A DNA stretch of 64,000 bases. Source: Halieaceae bacterium. Its GTDB lineage: Bacteria > Pseudomonadota > Gammaproteobacteria > Pseudomonadales > Halieaceae. The stretch spans positions 387,384 through 451,383 of the forward strand of contig PBLO01000004.1 of NCBI GenBank assembly GCA_002721785.1. The letters run 5' to 3'. This document shows positions 9,775 to 19,789 of this stretch, piece by piece. Within the stretch, counting starts at the first letter, position 1; the number at the start of each line of letters is the position of its first letter. Made by a program: the position numbers and the translations under genes. The notes under the pieces were generated by a model. The model was given only the letters and a program-made list of their open reading frames with translations. It did no database searches and was not told the origin of the DNA.

Positions 9775-11658
9775 TCAAGGCCGAGGTCGGTACCAAACGG
9801 GAGAGGTGTAAGCGCGCTCCTGAATCGTATCGGGCCTTCGAGTATCAATACTGTCATCCGCCAAGGCCAGCTTGTCGAGCAAGGAATGGCGCGCCGTCGG
9901 AATCTGCAACACGCGAACATAATAAAACGCAGCCTGATCAGCATCGAAGTCCGGGTCCGCCCACACCGTGCTCAAGCTGGCCGCACCAATGGAGTTATCC
10001 GCAAGACCCGTTGCCAGGTCAACCGAATCACCTATGGGGGTCAGCGTTCCATCTGATTGCAATCGGTTGTCCCCTGCCCATACCACATCGTAAACGCGTT
10101 CCTGTGTGGCACCGTCATCATCCAGCCATCCTTTTACCACCTGAATACGATCCAGATACCCGCTCTTAGGGTCGGCTTGCGCTTCAACCACCATGGCAAA
10201 TTGATCCTCAGCGCCTGCGCCATGAATCTCCCCTCCCATTGGCACGGCCCGCTCAGCCAGGTTGGCGGGGTATGAGGGTGCCTCCAACGCACTGGATGAC
10301 AAGTTCAAGCCAGCGAAGGTCCTGACGGCAATCCGCGGACCGCTAGTGGCATACACCTCTCGCCGGCGCATCGCAGCAATAATCGCTTCGCGCGTGTTCT
10401 CCGTGGCCCATACGGCAGCCAAGCCCGAGGCGCTCATTCCCCATCCGAAGGTGCCGCGCGCATCATCCGACCACCCACCGCTCTTCCGAGAGGGAACCGA
10501 ATCAGTCGCCATCTTGCCGTGGAAGTTATCTTCCTCCGCCGACGGCAGCGACGTGTGCGCATCGGTCGAGCCAATCAACCCAAATTGATACGGGTTGACA
10601 CCAATGCTGGCCTCGAGGGACAAACCGGTCTTCAGTGCGCTGCGCACATAATCTCCGGGTTGCGGCACGTAGTCGGTCCACTCACGCTGGATGTAATAGG
10701 GGTAGGTTTCAAATTCGGCAAACGCATCATCAGGAGACAGCACAGGGTGCGTTTCCGAGTCGCCTTTGATCTGAGTAATCTCGACGACAGGCTCCCAATA
10801 ACGCCGAATCTCAGCGTAGTTCGCGCTGATATCGGTGCCGCGTATATCTCTGACGTCAAACATCGACCCCTTTGAGATATTTGAATTATGAGGGATCGCA
10901 ATAAAATTGCCCCCAGTCGATTCACTGGTTTTCTCAAGCCACGCCCACAAGTCACTGGGGAAAGAGCTGTCATCAAAACCAAAAGGCGCAAAAGTTTGCG
11001 CCTGCTCTGCATTAATGTCGCCCATTACAATACGGTGCAAGTTGGCGCCGCCCGGGATGAGTGAGTATTCCCAGCCAATCAAGGCCGTGAACTGACCCGG
11101 CTCGTTGTGTGCGTCGGCCGTATCGGTGATGAGCTTCCAGGTGTCGATCTCGACAGAGGGCTGCCTCGGTATCAAGCCACTCACCCTGTCGTCCTCCCAC
11201 CCTTCCATCGCCGTCACAGCATTATCAGCGGGCTCAGGCAAAATCGAAGTGAACAGCTCACGACCCGACTGATTGTCGATCGCGTCGCGCAGCAAGTACT
11301 GCACAAAGCGCGTCCAAATCCGCTCACGCCAACTTAACCCCTCGGTTTCCATTGAGTTGAGGTACAGACTGCGAATAACCCCTAAATACTCAGCGTGGTC
11401 TGACACGACCAGAAAGTCCAACGGCGTGCCAATCTGGACACGGGCCTTATGACCAGGATGCACGACCGGCATGCCTTTTGCGTAGCGATACGCCGTGTCC
11501 GGCGTGGCAGTCAGATTGCCATTGGTGAAAGCGTCAGAAGAATAAGTTGAGTGCAGGTGCGTATCACCCCACAGCAACTGCCTGTCTTCTGCCGCCACCT
11601 CCGCACCCAGTCCGGCTACTAACAGAGCGCTTGCACTGACCCACGTCGTTAGCTTCAT
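9775..11658 (-). CDS. DUF3604 domain exported protein
   Basis: Signal peptide; LLWGDTHLHSTYSSDAFTNGN and GWEYSLIPGGANLHRIVMGD typical of the DUF3604 family. Confidence 0.85.
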   Translation of the reverse strand: MKLTTWVSASALLVAGLGAEVAAEDRQLLWGDTHLHSTYSSDAFTNGNLTATPDTAYRYAKGMPVVHPGHKARVQIGTPLDFLVVSDHAEYLGVIRSLYLNSMETEGLSWRERIWTRFVQYLLRDAIDNQSGRELFTSILPEPADNAVTAMEGWEDDRVSGLIPRQPSVEIDTWKLITDTADAHNEPGQFTALIGWEYSLIPGGANLHRIVMGDINAEQAQTFAPFGFDDSSFPSDLWAWLEKTSESTGGNFIAIPHNSNISKGSMFDVRDIRGTDISANYAEIRRYWEPVVEITQIKGDSETHPVLSPDDAFAEFETYPYYIQREWTDYVPQPGDYVRSALKTGLSLEASIGVNPYQFGLIGSTDAHTSLPSAEEDNFHGKMATDSVPSRKSGGWSDDARGTFGWGMSASGLAAVWATENTREAIIAAMRRREVYATSGPRIAVRTFAGLNLSSSALEAPSYPANLAERAVPMGGEIHGAGAEDQFAMVVEAQADPKSGYLDRIQVVKGWLDDDGATQERVYDVVWAGDNRLQSDGTLTPIGDSVDLATGLADNSIGAASLSTVWADPDFDADQAAFYYVRVLQIPTARHSLLDKLALADDSIDTRRPDTIQERAYTSPVWYRPRP

Positions 11659-11848
11659 CGTCCACCTCTTATTATCTCGTTATGTTTCATGCGACGGGCA
11701 GCGTTCTGGGGGCGCCTTTAGAAGCTGGCGACATGACGGACAAGCGTCGACTCACGCCTGTCCCAGATGGACCCCTCGTAGCTTGCACCTCAGGCTATCC
11801 ACATCTCCCCTCCGGAGAAGAGCGCATGCTCGCCGGTCATGCTCAGAG

Positions 11849-12643
11849 CTATTTCCCCTGCCACTCAGGCTGTCTTTTCTGGAAAAACGCCTTGATAGCC
11901 TCTTTCGAGTCGTCACTGCCGATACAAAATGCCTGCAGCGCCGCCTCTTTGGAAATCGTGTCGGCCAAGTTATGAGAGGCAGCAAAAGCCAGCGATTCCT
12001 TGGTGTAACGCAAACCCAGAGGCGATCGATTGGCCAGCTCCTGCGCAAAGCTCATAGACTGAGAGGAGAAGTTCGCGTCCGGCAGGACGCGATTCGCCAG
12101 CCCCCATTCCACTGCCTTTTCGGCACTTAGCTTTTCGCCAAATGCCATCAGTTCAAAAGCGCGCTTGGCCCCAACGAAATTCGGTAACAACCAAGTGGCA
12201 CCGCCGTCAGGCACTAATCCAATGCCCACGAATGGTTGAAAAAGGTAGCTGCTTTCCGCCATCACCATCAGGTCACACGCCATCGCATAGGAGTATGAAA
12301 TCCCCGCACAGGGCCCATTCACGGCCGCGATCCAGGGTTTGCGTGCATGATGGATCGCCAGCACGCCGGGCTTATATTCTGCGTTCAACTGGTCCTCAAC
12401 GCCTTCGCCACCATTGGGCATGGGTTCTGAGGTATCGGACAGATCTGCACCCGCACCAAATGCTCTGCCCTCTCCTGTCAGGACGACAACCCAAATATCG
12501 TTGTCGGCATTGACTTCCTGTGCCGCACGCACGAATTCCCTGCGCATGGTCCCATTAAAGCTATTCAACTTGTCTGGCCGGTTGAAGGAAACGCGAGCCA
12601 CTCTCCCCTCACGCTCAATCAAAATACTGTCGTAATCACTCAT
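11849..12643 (-). CDS. Enoyl-CoA hydratase/isomerase (crotonase family)
   Basis: RVARVSFNRPDKLNSFNGTM, GEGRAFGAGADLSD, KPWIAAVNGPCAGISYSYAMACDLMVMAES. Confidence 0.92.
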   Translation of the reverse strand: MSDYDSILIEREGRVARVSFNRPDKLNSFNGTMRREFVRAAQEVNADNDIWVVVLTGEGRAFGAGADLSDTSEPMPNGGEGVEDQLNAEYKPGVLAIHHARKPWIAAVNGPCAGISYSYAMACDLMVMAESSYLFQPFVGIGLVPDGGATWLLPNFVGAKRAFELMAFGEKLSAEKAVEWGLANRVLPDANFSSQSMSFAQELANRSPLGLRYTKESLAFAASHNLADTISKEAALQAFCIGSDDSKEAIKAFFQKRQPEWQGK

Positions 12644-12653
12644 GATTCAGTTC

Positions 12654-13802
12654 CTATCCTTCCGATGTTTGTGCCGCACCAGCGTCCAGTAAGGCTGCGA
12701 CGGTTGCCTCATCCATGCCGCACGATTGGAGTACCGACACCGTATCAGCTCCCAGCGCGCGCGTACCATGACTGATCTCTGAGGGCGTTCGCTTAAATCG
12801 TGGTGCCGGGGATGGATGCGTCAAACCATCCACCTCGGTGTACACAGCCCGCTGCGAATTCGCGCCGTACTGAGGCGCCTCGACCATTGTCAAAACCGGC
12901 GCGAAACAGGCGTCACTGCCCGACATGATCGCATCCCACTCGTCACGGGTCTTAGTTTTAAGTATGGCACCAAGCTTCGCTTTCAGCTCCGACCACTGCG
13001 TTGTATCGTGCTGGTGCTGGAATTGGGAGTCTGACACCTCCGCTCGCGCTAACAATTCCGCATAGAACTGCGGCTCGATCGCGCCAATCGCCACATATTT
13101 ACCATCGGCACACTCGTAGGTGTCGTAAAAGTGTGCCGCGCCGTCCAGCAAGTTCGACTCACGTTCATCGGCGTTCCATGCCCCAATTTGTTGAAAGCCT
13201 TGCATCATCCACATGAGCTGAGCGGTCCCATCGACCATTGCCACATCGACCACCTGGCCCTTTCCAGATTTAGCGGCCTCAAGCAAACCGCCCATGATGC
13301 CGGTGACCAACAGCATACCGCCGCCGCCAAAGTCACCGACCAGGTTCAGCGGCACGACAGGCCGCTCACCCCGCCGACCTATCGCATGGAGCGCTCCCGT
13401 AATCGCAATGTAGTTGAGATCGTGGCCCGCAGCCTGAGCGAGCGGACCCTCCTGCCCCCATCCGGTCATGCGCGCAAACACCAAACGCGGATTCCGCGCC
13501 AGACATTCATCAGGACCAAAACCCAGCTTTTCACACACGCCGGGGCGGTAAGGATCGATTAACGCGTCCGCCTTCTCGATCAGCGCCATGAGGGCAGTTC
13601 GGCCGCCCTCCTGTTTCAAATCGAGCACCACCGATTTCTTGTTGCGGCCACTTATCGGCTCGGCCACTTTAGGGTCAGCCGCCCCCGGGCGCTCGATACG
13701 GATAACCTCAGCGCCCATATCCGCAAGCATCATGCCGCCCATAGGCGCCGGCCCAATGCCCGCCAACTCGATGATCGTGTAACCGCTCAACGCACCCATC
13801 AC
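12654..13802 (-). CDS. CaiB/BaiF CoA-transferase family protein (alpha-methylacyl-CoA racemase-like)
   Basis: LSGYTIIELAGIGPAPMGGMMLADMGAEVIRIERPG, GRNKKSVVLDLKQEGG, DPYRPGVCEKLGFGPDECLARNPRLVFARMTGWGQEGPLAQAAGHDLNYI. Confidence 0.93.
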   Translation of the reverse strand: MMGALSGYTIIELAGIGPAPMGGMMLADMGAEVIRIERPGAADPKVAEPISGRNKKSVVLDLKQEGGRTALMALIEKADALIDPYRPGVCEKLGFGPDECLARNPRLVFARMTGWGQEGPLAQAAGHDLNYIAITGALHAIGRRGERPVVPLNLVGDFGGGGMLLVTGIMGGLLEAAKSGKGQVVDVAMVDGTAQLMWMMQGFQQIGAWNADERESNLLDGAAHFYDTYECADGKYVAIGAIEPQFYAELLARAEVSDSQFQHQHDTTQWSELKAKLGAILKTKTRDEWDAIMSGSDACFAPVLTMVEAPQYGANSQRAVYTEVDGLTHPSPAPRFKRTPSEISHGTRALGADTVSVLQSCGMDEATVAALLDAGAAQTSEG

Positions 13803-13811
13803 GCTATCGCC

Positions 13812-14987
13812 TCAAAAGTTACGCTGATTAAAGGCGTCGTAATGATCACCCAGACAATGACGACCGATGATCAGCTTCATGATCTCGGAGCTACCCGCAT
13901 AGATCGTGGCGATCTTCGCATCAGCCGATTGGCGACTAATGGGGTATTCATCCATGAAGCCGGCACCGCCGTGGAGCTGCAATCCCTCATCGGCAACCCG
14001 CTGTTGCAGCTCCGAGGTTTTGAGCTTGGCTGCAGCTGCGTCCTCGGCCGAGAGTGTGCCCGCGTTGAAGGCCAGTGCGGCTTGATCGACGAAGCACTGG
14101 GCAATATCCAAGTCAGCACGCAACTCCGCCATCTTGAACTGGGTGTTTTGCATAGCGGCAAGTGGCTTACCGAACACCTCACGTTCACGCACGAAGTCAG
14201 CCGTCAAATCCCACGACAACTGTGCCGAGGCGAGATAACCCATCGCGCCGAGCAATCGCTCCTCGGCCAAGCCTTCCATCAGGTAATAGAAGCCCTTATG
14301 GGCCTCACCCAACACATTGGCTTTAGGCACTTTGATGTTATGGAAGAATAGCTCGGCCGTATCCTGGGCCTTCAGACCCATTTTGTTGAGATTGCGACCA
14401 CGCTCGAAGCCTTCCCAGGCGGCCTCAACCAGGAACAAGGTCATCGCGTGCGGATTGTTCTGCGGATCCGTTTTGGCGGCCACCACCACCAGATCGCAAT
14501 TGATCCCATTCGAAATGTAGGTTTTCTGACCGTTCAGGACCCAGTGGTCCTCATGCTCAACGGCATGGGTTCGCATACCGGCGAGGTTGCTGCCGGCATC
14601 AGGTTCCGTCATGGCGACGGCGAGAATAATGTCTCCCGACACAGCGCCCGGAATATAGCGCTCTATTTGCGCCTCAGTGCCGAAACGAGTGATGTAGGGG
14701 GCCACAATGCGACTGTGCAAGGAGCCGAACCAGTCGCTGCAGCGTGCGTAGGCCAGCTCTTCAATGATGACCTGCTCCCAGCGAATGTCGTAATCAGCCA
14801 TTCCCCCGAAGCGCTCCTCGGGCCACACCATCAGAAAGCCCTGCTCACCCGCCTTCTTAAAGATATCCCTGTCGACCACTCCCTGATCGCGGAAACGCTC
14901 CATGTGCGGCACGACCTCCTCAGCTAGAAAGCGTCGGTAGGCCTCCCGAAACATCGTTTGTTCTTCCGTAAACTGCCGTGTGAGCAT
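13812..14987 (-). CDS. Acyl-CoA dehydrogenase
   Basis: AMTEPDAGSNLAGMRTHA, WVLNGQKTYISNG, GKPLAAMQNTQFKMAEL, QLHGGAGFMDEYPISR. Confidence 0.95.
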   Translation of the reverse strand: MLTRQFTEEQTMFREAYRRFLAEEVVPHMERFRDQGVVDRDIFKKAGEQGFLMVWPEERFGGMADYDIRWEQVIIEELAYARCSDWFGSLHSRIVAPYITRFGTEAQIERYIPGAVSGDIILAVAMTEPDAGSNLAGMRTHAVEHEDHWVLNGQKTYISNGINCDLVVVAAKTDPQNNPHAMTLFLVEAAWEGFERGRNLNKMGLKAQDTAELFFHNIKVPKANVLGEAHKGFYYLMEGLAEERLLGAMGYLASAQLSWDLTADFVREREVFGKPLAAMQNTQFKMAELRADLDIAQCFVDQAALAFNAGTLSAEDAAAAKLKTSELQQRVADEGLQLHGGAGFMDEYPISRQSADAKIATIYAGSSEIMKLIIGRHCLGDHYDAFNQRNF

Positions 14988-15163
14988 ACTGCTCTACTCC
15001 TCTTTCACTGTCCGCCGCCCGGCGTTCGTCCTGCACAGTAGGCAGGCACGAGTGGGCGACTCATTAACTGCGGGTCCTCACGCGATGGTATGCATGGCTT
15101 TCATCGGCGAGTGAGCCAGTTATCGGGTTATCGGTTACTCCCCGCTGCGCGCAAAGCCTCAGG

Positions 15164-16873
15164 CTAGTCCGCAGAGGCCGGGTCCAATACCTCTTTTAAC
15201 TCGCGCTTCAGAAATTTCCCATTCGCATTGCGCGGCAGCGGCTCAGACAAGAACCAAACGTAGCGGGGAACTTTGAACGCAGCGAGTCGCGACCCCATGT
15301 GCTCTCTCAAACCGGGGGCATCCAACATGGCGTCCTGTTTGAGATGGACCGCCACACCAACCTCCTCGCCCAATCGGTCATCGGGCACCGCAAAGGCGAC
15401 GGTTTCAAGCACCGCCGGGTGGGTGTATAGGGCGCCCTCCACTTCTGCGCAGTAAATGTTCTCGCCGCCGCGCAGAATCATGTCTTTCGCCCGATCAACG
15501 AGATAGAGGAACCCGTCTTCGTCGAAGTAACCGATATCGCCCGTATGCAACCATCCGTCTACGATGGTCTCGGCTGTCGCTTCGGGACGATTTAAGTAAC
15601 CCTTGATGACGGGTGCACCTTTCACCAGCAACTCTCCAGCCTCACCGACCGGCAAGCTGCCTCCCGCGTTATTGACTATCTTCCCTTCCAGCGTCGGCAC
15701 AAGTGGTCCGCAGCTTTGTGGTCGAGCCAGAAACAAATCGCCCGTTGTATAAGTGCTGATGCCGCAGACCTCGGTCATGCCGTAGCCCTGCGCCGGCTTG
15801 GCGCGCTTCGTGGCTTCCACAACCTTATTTGGTAGATCAGGATGCATAGCCGCTCCCCCGCCACCCAATGAGTTCAGGCTAGAGGTGTCGTAATCCGCAA
15901 AGTCAGGGTGGGCGAGTAACTCGCGAGTCATCATCGGCACCGCACTCAAGGTATTCACCTTTTCACGCTCGATCAGCTTGAGCGCCTCCTCGGTATCCCA
16001 CTTGTACATCAACACCAGCTTGCCACCGCTCAAGGTCGCGCCGTGCATCACGCAGTTGTTAGCGGTGACGTGAAAGAGCGGCGTGGCAACGAGGGACGTC
16101 GCGGCGGGCGCAGACACCGGGGCCTCGACCGCTTCACCTCGATTCATCGCCTGGGTGGTGGCAAATATTTGACCCATCGCGGCGACATTCATGATGTTGT
16201 GGACACAACCGCGGTGCGTGAGTTGCGCCCCTTTCGGTCGCCCAGTTGTCCCCGATGTGTAGAAAATGCAGGCATCGTCGTTGGGGTCGATATCGGGCAT
16301 GGGCAAATCACCGGGCCCCTGAACCGTGTCCGCCCATTGCGTTGCAGGGACAGGCGGGTTCGCCTCGCGCACCGCCACCACTGCCATATCCGGGAAGTCA
16401 CCGGCAATCTCGGAAAACACTGCCAAGCGCTGATCATCAGCCACCAAGAGCTTGGGCTCTGAGTCATTCAACGCGTAGGCCATCTCATCGGCCACCCACC
16501 ACGCATTCATACCCACGACGACGCCACCGACTGCGATGACCCCCCAGTAGGCGAAAATCCATTCGGGGTAATTGCGAAGGGCTATCGCCACACGATCGCC
16601 GGAGCCGATACCCTGGCTTTGTAACCACGTCGCAAAATGCGCGACGATTTGGCCCGCCTCTGCAAAAGTCCAGCGCTCATCACCGTAGACAACATATTCC
16701 TGATCGCCGTAACCCTGACCCAACAGCCAAAGGTCACGCATTGAACCGGGCGCATGTTGATAAGCTTTTAACTCGTGCCCGCCAACCTCAATGGTGGTGA
16801 GCTCGAGAAACGCGCCTGGCGCCGTCACCATCTCCACGGCGTTGCGATAGTGCTCCATCACTTGATTGCTCAT
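15164..16873 (-). CDS. AMP-dependent acyl-CoA synthetase
   Basis: IFYTSGTTGRPKGAQLTHRG, GYGMTEVCG, GWLHTGDIGYFDEDGFLYLVDRAKDMILRGGENI; start set at MSNQVMEHY. Confidence 0.95.
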   Translation of the reverse strand: MSNQVMEHYRNAVEMVTAPGAFLELTTIEVGGHELKAYQHAPGSMRDLWLLGQGYGDQEYVVYGDERWTFAEAGQIVAHFATWLQSQGIGSGDRVAIALRNYPEWIFAYWGVIAVGGVVVGMNAWWVADEMAYALNDSEPKLLVADDQRLAVFSEIAGDFPDMAVVAVREANPPVPATQWADTVQGPGDLPMPDIDPNDDACIFYTSGTTGRPKGAQLTHRGCVHNIMNVAAMGQIFATTQAMNRGEAVEAPVSAPAATSLVATPLFHVTANNCVMHGATLSGGKLVLMYKWDTEEALKLIEREKVNTLSAVPMMTRELLAHPDFADYDTSSLNSLGGGGAAMHPDLPNKVVEATKRAKPAQGYGMTEVCGISTYTTGDLFLARPQSCGPLVPTLEGKIVNNAGGSLPVGEAGELLVKGAPVIKGYLNRPEATAETIVDGWLHTGDIGYFDEDGFLYLVDRAKDMILRGGENIYCAEVEGALYTHPAVLETVAFAVPDDRLGEEVGVAVHLKQDAMLDAPGLREHMGSRLAAFKVPRYVWFLSEPLPRNANGKFLKRELKEVLDPASAD

Positions 16874-17060
16874 TAGGAACTGCCCCTTTTTGTTCTTGAT
16901 GACTGCGTGCAGCGTTGTCACGCCGAGCGACCGCACGATAACCTACCGGCTGTCGAACGACCACCTACGCGGCGACTGAATTGGCAGGTATCATGCCGAT
17001 TGTTTTCGGCGGATGCCAGCCCAGAAAAGGGCTATTCATTAAGGAGATCCAAGGATCGTC

Positions 17061-18077
17061 ATGAGCACGCAAGACCTCGAACTTTCTCGACTTGAACCCT
17101 GGCTGCGGCAGCATATTGCAGACTTCTCCGGCAATCTGAGCGCCGAAAAATTTGCTGGGGGGCAATCCAACCCGACCTTTAAAATAACCGCAGGCGACAA
17201 GCACTACGTATTGCGGAGAAAACCACCAGGTGAACTATTGGCTTCCGCGCATGCGGTTGATCGTGAATACCGGGTTCTGGATGCGCTCAGGGATACCGAC
17301 GTCCCGGTTCCACAGGCGGTTGCGCTCTGCGATGACAACGAGGTCATTGGCTCGATGTTCTACGTGATGGAGCATCTTGAGGGACGAATCTTCTGGGACC
17401 CGGCAGTGCCAGAAGTGGACAACGCCGAACGCTCTGTCATCTACGACGAGATGAATCGCGTGCTGGCAGCACTGCATTCTGTCGACGTGGATACCGTCGG
17501 GCTCAGTGATTATGGCAAGCCGGGTAACTACTACGCACGTCAGATTGGTCGCTGGACCAAGCAATATCGGGCATCTGAGACAGAAACCGTTGCCGACATG
17601 GAAGCCTTGATCAAATGGCTACCCGACAACATCCCAGGTGGAGAAGAGACCGTCGCCCTGGTGCATGGAGACTATCGACTGGACAATATGATCTTCCACC
17701 CAACCGAGCCCAGAATCATCGGCATTCTGGACTGGGAACTCTCCACGCTGGGCGACCCGCTCGCGGACCTCGCTTATCAATTAATGGCGTGGCAATTCCC
17801 ACGAGAAGGCGGCATCGCCGGCCTGGAAGGGATCGATCGTTCGTCTTTGGGTCTACCCTCTGATGAAGACTATATCGCGGCTTACTGCCAGCGCACCGGC
17901 CGGACAGGCATCGATAACTGGCCTTTCTACATGGCGTTTTGCTTCTTTCGCATCGCCGCCATCCTGCAGGGCATCAAGAAGCGCGCCCAGATAGGGACCG
18001 CTTCGAGCGCCGAGGCAGACAGCCGCGCGATTATGGTTGGACCACTAGCCGCCCTCGGGGCTGCCTGTATTCCCTAA
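17061..18077 (+). CDS. Phosphotransferase (APH) family protein, ACAD10/ACAD11 N-terminal-domain-like kinase
   Basis: GGQSNPTFKITAGDKHYVLRRKPPGELLASAHAVDREYRVLDAL, FYVMEHLEGRIFWDPAVP, LVHGDYRLDNMIFHPTEPRIIGILDWELSTLGDPLADLAY. Confidence 0.93.
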   Translation: MSTQDLELSRLEPWLRQHIADFSGNLSAEKFAGGQSNPTFKITAGDKHYVLRRKPPGELLASAHAVDREYRVLDALRDTDVPVPQAVALCDDNEVIGSMFYVMEHLEGRIFWDPAVPEVDNAERSVIYDEMNRVLAALHSVDVDTVGLSDYGKPGNYYARQIGRWTKQYRASETETVADMEALIKWLPDNIPGGEETVALVHGDYRLDNMIFHPTEPRIIGILDWELSTLGDPLADLAYQLMAWQFPREGGIAGLEGIDRSSLGLPSDEDYIAAYCQRTGRTGIDNWPFYMAFCFFRIAAILQGIKKRAQIGTASSAEADSRAIMVGPLAALGAACIP

Positions 18078-18082
18078 GCAAG

Positions 18083-18108
18083 GATTCAGTCACCTCGATG
18101 ACTCAATC
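18083..18108. terminator. Putative bidirectional hairpin between convergent genes
   Basis: GATTCAGTCA-CCTCGA-TGACTCAATC (one mismatch in a 10-bp stem) between the stops of convergent ORFs; no T-tract. Confidence 0.35.
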
Positions 18109-19690
18109 AAGCGGCTTTTGAGGCGCGCGCCTTAGAGGACCTGCCACGCTTCGCGGGAGAGTCCGCTTTGAGCGCCTGAAGCTGAGCTGACGTGGGGGGT
18201 GGCCGCCTGCGGGAGCTCTTGGGCCGGCGATAGGTCCCAGGCGCAGGACGCAAATCACCATATTCGAATCGATGCAGGATTTCTTCAAGCGTTCTCGAAA
18301 TCTGCGTGCAGCGTCGCACCGATTCAATTCTGCTGTAGGTTGCGCGCTCACCCTCTTTGACCAAGAGACGAAGCTCTTCTTCGCTGGGCTGACTGATCAG
18401 ATTGAGCGGATTTTGCATCCGGAACCGGGGCACGATGTTGATGTCGCCTGAGTACTCTTGATCAAGCAATGCATGAACTCCATGCATCATCATATTGAAT
18501 TTAGGCCAATTATCGCCGTATTTTTTAGCCACACCGCGGTAGAAATTCAGCATCTCCCGACCAATCCCCATCCCCAGAGATGTCGCAGCCTGTCGCAGCG
18601 GACGGGTCCTGTCATCACGTGGCAAAAACGCTATCGCAATCGGGTTAACCATGCTGACAATGTAGTGGTTAGTGGAAAACAGGCGCGATAACCGTTTGGC
18701 GGGCAAATCGTCGGCAACCGAGCCGTCCACCCATCGCCGCGCCGGCAAATAGGGTTGCGCCTCTCCCCGCTCATTCTTCGCTTTCAACATGACCGCGGGA
18801 AAAACGCCCGGAATAGCGCAGGAGGCCATTGCGGCGGAACGAAGAAACACGTTAGGGGACGACACCGCATTGAGCAGGCGAGAACGTTGGTGCGGCTCAG
18901 CAGGCGCGACCGTAATACTCACCTGGCGGCCTGTCTTGGCGTAGGCCTCACCAAAAGTCAGGTCAGGAATGGTCGCCTCGATCAACTTCTCAACATCGTC
19001 TGCAGTAAAGCGGCTACCCGCACCAGAGAGCCATTGCCGAATTAATCCTCGGGTGTCAGCGCCCCCCGACTCCATCAGCCCGATCAGATCAAGTGATGTC
19101 ATTTCTTCATCGGTATAGGCCGCAAGGGCCGCTGCAACGATCGATCCAGCGCTCGACCCTGATATCACGCGGGGCAGCAGACCATGGCGGAGCAACTCGG
19201 TGACGACACCCAGGTGCAAAAATCCCAGCACCCCGCCACCGCTCAGCATCAGCGCTGAGCGCCCGTAGCAGACGTTACTGCGGTAGAAAAAATCGAGCTT
19301 CTGTTGCGTCGGAATCACATCGTTGGGCAACTCGGCGAGCAAGCGCAGTGATTCGTCGATTTCCTGTATGTATTGCTCGATAAGTACTTTGGTACCGGAT
19401 TTGGCCTGGCGGTATAGCACGCTTTTACCCATGCCACCCATGTTGCCGTGGATGCCTTCGTTCAACGCGTAGAGCAGGCCAGTCCAGTCTTTCTGTTTAC
19501 GGAACTTCTTGAGCCGGTCCAGCCGGTAGCTTATCTGCGCATGATCATAGAGCTCCGACGGCTCCTCTTGTCGCCACTCAGCTTTTCCCGTTGCCTCGTC
19601 GTGCGCCTGCGCCGCAGACAACCAAGCCTCATAGGATGTCGCCGACTCCATGTCGTTTTCGAGTTGCCGTAACTCAGATTTGCTGGCCAA
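18107..19690 (-). CDS. Patatin-like phospholipase with N-terminal DUF3336 domain
   Basis: ALMLSGGGVLGFLHLGVV, VISGSSAGSIVAAALA (GxSxG), WVDGSVADDLP (DG); long DUF3336-like N-terminus. Confidence 0.93.
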   Translation of the reverse strand: MASKSELRQLENDMESATSYEAWLSAAQAHDEATGKAEWRQEEPSELYDHAQISYRLDRLKKFRKQKDWTGLLYALNEGIHGNMGGMGKSVLYRQAKSGTKVLIEQYIQEIDESLRLLAELPNDVIPTQQKLDFFYRSNVCYGRSALMLSGGGVLGFLHLGVVTELLRHGLLPRVISGSSAGSIVAAALAAYTDEEMTSLDLIGLMESGGADTRGLIRQWLSGAGSRFTADDVEKLIEATIPDLTFGEAYAKTGRQVSITVAPAEPHQRSRLLNAVSSPNVFLRSAAMASCAIPGVFPAVMLKAKNERGEAQPYLPARRWVDGSVADDLPAKRLSRLFSTNHYIVSMVNPIAIAFLPRDDRTRPLRQAATSLGMGIGREMLNFYRGVAKKYGDNWPKFNMMMHGVHALLDQEYSGDINIVPRFRMQNPLNLISQPSEEELRLLVKEGERATYSRIESVRRCTQISRTLEEILHRFEYGDLRPAPGTYRRPKSSRRRPPPTSAQLQALKADSPAKRGRSSKARASKAA

Positions 19691-19789
19691 TTAACGCTCC
19701 TTGGCAGTTTCGGGCTTCATCCCGATGTACGGATATCCGTGGTCCAGCATAGAGGCTCTCCGGAGCACGTAACAGCTTGACAGCCCCCA

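Noticed and set aside
13842-14351. 169-aa plus-strand ORF
   Set aside because: Antisense to acyl-CoA dehydrogenase; low-information sequence.
19729-19740. 12-bp perfect palindrome ACGGATATCCGT between the patatin and acyl-CoA synthetase genes
   Set aside because: Real but short and isolated; a single occurrence with no partner or regulator link, so not promoted to a finding.
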